From: Hyphomicrobiales bacterium
GTDB taxonomy: Bacteria; Pseudomonadota; Alphaproteobacteria; Rhizobiales; Xanthobacteraceae
Assembly (NCBI GenBank): GCA_017305715.1
Contig: JAFKKG010000019.1
Location: forward strand, 124,001 to 188,000
DNA: 64,000 nucleotides
Direction: 5' to 3'
Every line of letters begins with the position of its first letter. Positions within the stretch are counted from its first letter, which is position 1. Both the position numbers and the translations under genes were made by a program. Under the pieces are notes generated by a model, which was given only the letters and a program-made list of their open reading frames with translations, was not told where the DNA came from and searched no databases. Positions 60,055-64,000 of this stretch are shown here, in pieces.

Positions 60055-60924
60055 CTATCGCTCCAGCCGTGCCAAAAGGCTCGACGTGTCCCAGCGCTTG
60101 CCGCCCATCTTCTCGACTTCGGAATAGAACTGATCGACCAGCGCGGTGACCGGCAGATTGGCGCCGTTGCGGCGGGATTCGGCGATGCAGATCGACAGGT
60201 CCTTGCGCATCCATTCCACCGCGAAGCCGAAATCGAACTTGCCGTCGTTCATGGTCTTGTAGCGGTTCTCCATCTGCCAGGACTGCGCCGCACCCTTGGA
60301 GATGGTCTCGATCACGGCCTGGACGTCGAGGCCTGATTTTTTTGCGAAATGAATGCCTTCCGAGAGGCCCTGAACCAGGCCCGCGATGCAGATCTGGTTG
60401 ACCATTTTTGTGAGCTGGCCGGAACCGGCAGGCCCGAGCAGCTTGCACATCCGCGCATAGGCCGCGATCACGGGTTCGGCGCCGGCATAGGCGTCAGCGG
60501 CGCCGCCGCACATCACGGTCAGCACGCCGTTTTCGGCGCCGGCCTGGCCGCCCGACACCGGCGCATCGATGAATTTGAATCCCGCCTGGGTGGCGGCCGC
60601 GTCGAGCTCGCGGGCGACTTCGGCGGAGGCGGTGGTGTGATCGACGAAGGTCGCGCCCTTCTTCATGCCGGCGAAGGCACCGTCCGCGCCGATCGTGACC
60701 GCGCGCAGGTCATTGTCGTTGCCGACACAGCACATCACGAAGTCCTGGCCCTCCGCGGCGGCCTTCGGCGTCGGCGCCGCGCGGCCGCCGAACTTGTCCG
60801 CCCATTCCTTCGCCTTGGCGCCGGTGCGGTTGTAGACGGTGACCTCGTGGCCGCCTTTTTTCACCAGATGGCCTGCCATGGGGAAACCCATCACGCCGAG
60901 ACCGAGGAAAGCGACTTTAGCCAT
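60055..60924 (-). CDS. Beta-hydroxyacid dehydrogenase (3-hydroxyisobutyrate dehydrogenase family)
   Basis: A 289-residue NAD(P)-dependent enzyme: VAFLGLGVMGFPMAGHLVKK with GxGxMG, the substrate motif FIDAPVSGGQAGAENGVLTV and the catalytic Lys region GSGQLTKMVNQICIAGLVQG. It oxidises 3-hydroxyisobutyrate, tartronate semialdehyde or a related hydroxyacid. It appears to be monocistronic. Confidence 0.9.
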   Translation of the reverse strand: MAKVAFLGLGVMGFPMAGHLVKKGGHEVTVYNRTGAKAKEWADKFGGRAAPTPKAAAEGQDFVMCCVGNDNDLRAVTIGADGAFAGMKKGATFVDHTTASAEVARELDAAATQAGFKFIDAPVSGGQAGAENGVLTVMCGGAADAYAGAEPVIAAYARMCKLLGPAGSGQLTKMVNQICIAGLVQGLSEGIHFAKKSGLDVQAVIETISKGAAQSWQMENRYKTMNDGKFDFGFAVEWMRKDLSICIAESRRNGANLPVTALVDQFYSEVEKMGGKRWDTSSLLARLER

Positions 60925-61096
60925 ATGTGCTACCTTATCATTTGCCCGTTCGGGCCTAGCTTAGGGATGTTTGGGAGGCGGGACGGCACCATAACCCCTG
61001 CGCCATGAAGGGCAACGCCTTCGTTTGGCCGGAGCGGCCGGTTTTATGCTAGGATTATCAGGTTCAAACAACTCACAAAAAAAGGGAGTGTCTCGC

Positions 61097-61534
61097 ATGG
61101 GCGTCAGCGTGGGCGTGCTCGATCATTTCAACATCCGGACCCGGAATCTCGCCGACACGGTCCGCTTTTACGAGGATATCCTGGGCCTGGAAAAGGGCGC
61201 GCGGCCGAACTTCGCCTTCCCCGGGGCGTGGATGTATTCGGAGGGCAAGGCGGTGGTGCATCTGGTCGATATTTCCAGGACCGACGAGCCGCAGAAGCCG
61301 GATTCCGGTGTGGTCCATCACGTGGCGTTCGCCAGCACGGGCTTTTCCGGCATGCAGCAGCGGCTCACGTCAAAGGCGATGGCATTCGAAGCGCGCCAGG
61401 TTCCCGGCGGCGACCTCTGGCAGATCTTCGTCACCGACCCCAATGGCGTCATGGTCGAATTGAACTATGAGGCCGCCAAGGAGGGCGGGGTGGTGGCCCC
61501 GGCCGAGCGCCGGGACGACGTCGGAGCAAGGTAG
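61097..61534 (+). CDS. VOC-superfamily protein (glyoxalase-like)
   Basis: A 145-residue single VOC module: VLDHFNIRTRNLADTVRFYE and DILGLEKGARPNF, then SGVVHHVAFASTGFSGMQQR, and the metal-Glu strand TDPNGVMVELNYE. The His/His/Glu pattern of metal-dependent VOC enzymes is present (H10, the VHH pair and E in VELNY). The substrate is unknown. ATG 61097 follows AAAGGGAGTGTCTCGC. Confidence 0.83.
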   Translation: MGVSVGVLDHFNIRTRNLADTVRFYEDILGLEKGARPNFAFPGAWMYSEGKAVVHLVDISRTDEPQKPDSGVVHHVAFASTGFSGMQQRLTSKAMAFEARQVPGGDLWQIFVTDPNGVMVELNYEAAKEGGVVAPAERRDDVGAR

Positions 61535-61610
61535 CCTTTTGGGCTGCAACGCTCTAAGAGAGCCCGGTTCTGGCGTCAGTCAGGACCGATAAGGCTCCAG
61601 GAGATACTTC

Positions 61611-62771
61611 GTGAGCGTAACGCAGCAACAGGTTCTCGATGCCTTGGCCAAGGTGGCCTCGCCGCGCGGCGTCGCCTTGACCAATGCCAATGTGCTGTCG
61701 GCGATCACGGCCTCCGACGGCAAGGTGTTCTTTTCCATCAATGTCGATGCCGCCGAAGCCCGCGCGTGGGAAAGCGTGCGCGCGCAGGCGGAGGCCGCGG
61801 TTCGCGCCATCCCTGGCGTCAGTGTCGCGATGATCGCGCTGACCGCCGAGCGCAAAGCCGGTGCGGCGTCTCCGCCGTCACCGGGGGCAACCCCTCCGCC
61901 GTTACCGCATCAGCATCGCCACGCGCACGGCGTGCAGCCGGTGTCGGCGCACAAGCCGCCGCAGAGCCCGACATCGCCGATGTCCAGGCAAGCGGAAATC
62001 CCGGGCGTTGCCGCCGTGATCGCGGTGGCCTCCGGCAAGGGCGGCGTCGGCAAATCCACCACCGCGCTGAATCTGGCGCTCGGCTTGCGCGATCTCGGCC
62101 TGCGCGTCGGTCTGCTGGATGCCGATATTTACGGCCCCTCGGTGCCGCGGCTGACCGGCATCCATGAGAAGCCGAAGCTGAACGACGACCGCAAGATGAT
62201 CCCGATCGAACGCTTCGGCCTGGCCATCATGTCGATCGGCTTTTTGGTCGAGGAAGAAACCGCGATGATCTGGCGCGGGCCGATGGTGATGTCGGCCATC
62301 ACCCAGATGCTGCGCGACGTGGCCTGGGGCACGCTCGATATTCTCGTGGTCGACATGCCGCCCGGCACCGGCGACGCGCAACTGACGCTGGCGCAGAACG
62401 TGCCGCTGAAGGGCGCGGTCATCATCTCGACCCCGCAGGACCTCTCGCTGATCGACGCGCGGCGCGGCCTTGCGATGTTCAGGAAGGTCAACGTGCCCGT
62501 GCTCGGCATCGTCGAGAACATGAGCTATTTCCAGTGCCCGGAGTGCGGCACCCGGTCGGACATTTTCGGCCACGGCGGCGCGCGGCACGAGGCCGAGCGG
62601 CTGGGGGTGCCGTTCCTGGGCGAAATCCCGCTGCACATGTCGATTCGTACCACCTCCGACGCCGGTAACCCGGTGGTGGCGAGCGAGCCGGACGGCCCGC
62701 ACGCGGCGATTTACCGCGAGATCGGTACCAAGGTTCGCGACCAGCTCAAGGGCGCCACCGCAGCCGCCTGA
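61611..62771 (+). CDS. apbC: Mrp/NBP35-family Fe-S carrier ATPase
   Basis: A 386-residue P-loop protein that carries Fe-S clusters to target enzymes. An N-terminal DUF59 domain (residues ~5-80) leads through a Pro/His-rich linker to the ATPase: deviant Walker A SGKGGVGKSTTALNLALGL, DADIYGPSVPRL, VDMPPGTGDAQLTLAQ, and the cluster-binding CPEC of YFQCPECGTRSDIFGHG. GTG 61611 follows AGGAGATACTTC. Confidence 0.93.
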   Translation: MSVTQQQVLDALAKVASPRGVALTNANVLSAITASDGKVFFSINVDAAEARAWESVRAQAEAAVRAIPGVSVAMIALTAERKAGAASPPSPGATPPPLPHQHRHAHGVQPVSAHKPPQSPTSPMSRQAEIPGVAAVIAVASGKGGVGKSTTALNLALGLRDLGLRVGLLDADIYGPSVPRLTGIHEKPKLNDDRKMIPIERFGLAIMSIGFLVEEETAMIWRGPMVMSAITQMLRDVAWGTLDILVVDMPPGTGDAQLTLAQNVPLKGAVIISTPQDLSLIDARRGLAMFRKVNVPVLGIVENMSYFQCPECGTRSDIFGHGGARHEAERLGVPFLGEIPLHMSIRTTSDAGNPVVASEPDGPHAAIYREIGTKVRDQLKGATAAA

Positions 62772-62965
62772 GGCTGTATTTGCACGGTGTTTTACCGTAT
62801 TCGACTTTCGTTTAATCGGTGCAGTCATGCCATTGTCGCGTTTTCGCGTCGCAACTTACGTGTTAAAGCGCCCCGGCCAGAGCGCCCCGGATCACGTGGA
62901 ATTCGCCCCGCCGGAGGATCGCTCGCGCAAATTGGGAAACGCCCCGACTTCAAGGAGATGTCTGA

Positions 62966-64000
<1,035 letters not shown>

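Overview
The window looks like an alphaproteobacterium of the Bradyrhizobium/Rhodopseudomonas group. The evidence is the high GC, the fixNOQP-fixGHIS order, FixK-type TTGA-N6-TCAA boxes, a DUF6894 gene, an intergenic palindrome of a type common in Bradyrhizobium, and the dense acyl-CoA catabolic gene content. No rRNA or tRNA gene was seen.

Positions 1-14543 form a micro-oxic respiration block. It starts with the 3' part of an ATP-grasp/GNAT acyl-CoA synthetase, then small genes, a cytochrome c, an FNR-type regulator that keeps four candidate Fe-S cysteines, a small membrane protein, hemN, the cbb3 oxidase genes ccoNOQP and the assembly genes ccoG-fixH-fixI-ccoS, ending with an orphan substrate-binding protein. 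Six FixK/FNR boxes tie this block together.

Positions 14841-28824 are an accessory block, visibly less GC-rich in places. It holds a flavin monooxygenase, an ABC receptor, an acyl-CoA ligase, an AraC regulator, two MDR oxidoreductases and an acyl-CoA dehydrogenase. A Bug receptor - extradiol dioxygenase - alpha/beta hydrolase - Ldh operon follows. Two gene relics (Ldh tail, P450 head) lie inside. Positions 28825-29913 hold decayed sequence, including a DUF393 gene stopped by one nonsense codon.

Positions 29914-51916 are a large CoA-dependent catabolic region: CoA ligases, CoA transferase, paired acyl-CoA dehydrogenases, thiolase, enoyl-CoA hydratases, four unusual SDR proteins, a molybdopterin oxidoreductase, a GST, a chromene-carboxylate-isomerase-like protein and a receptor. 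Three promoters here share the same inverted repeat, ACAGTTC-N7-GAACTGT or a close relative, placed just after a TTGACA -35 box. A fourth, weaker copy lies before a divergent gene. One copy sits in the gap between an HxlR-family regulator and its divergent neighbour, so that regulator is the natural candidate. A TetR gene with its own palindrome sits in the middle of the region.

Positions 51917-57424 record insertions around dusA. A broken dusA 5' end and the intact dusA share a 29-bp near-identical direct repeat 881 bp apart. Between them are a methyltransferase gene and GTATTAC-type repeats that look like integrase arm sites, but no integrase. Beyond dusA come a ligase/hydratase pair, an SDR relic, and a second dusA 3' end that is itself split by a palindromic element flanked by a 6-bp duplication.

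Positions 57386-64000 look like ordinary chromosome: retropepsin-like protease, DUF1289 protein, sensor kinase, beta-hydroxyacid dehydrogenase, VOC protein, Mrp/ApbC and a TRAP receptor cut by the window end.
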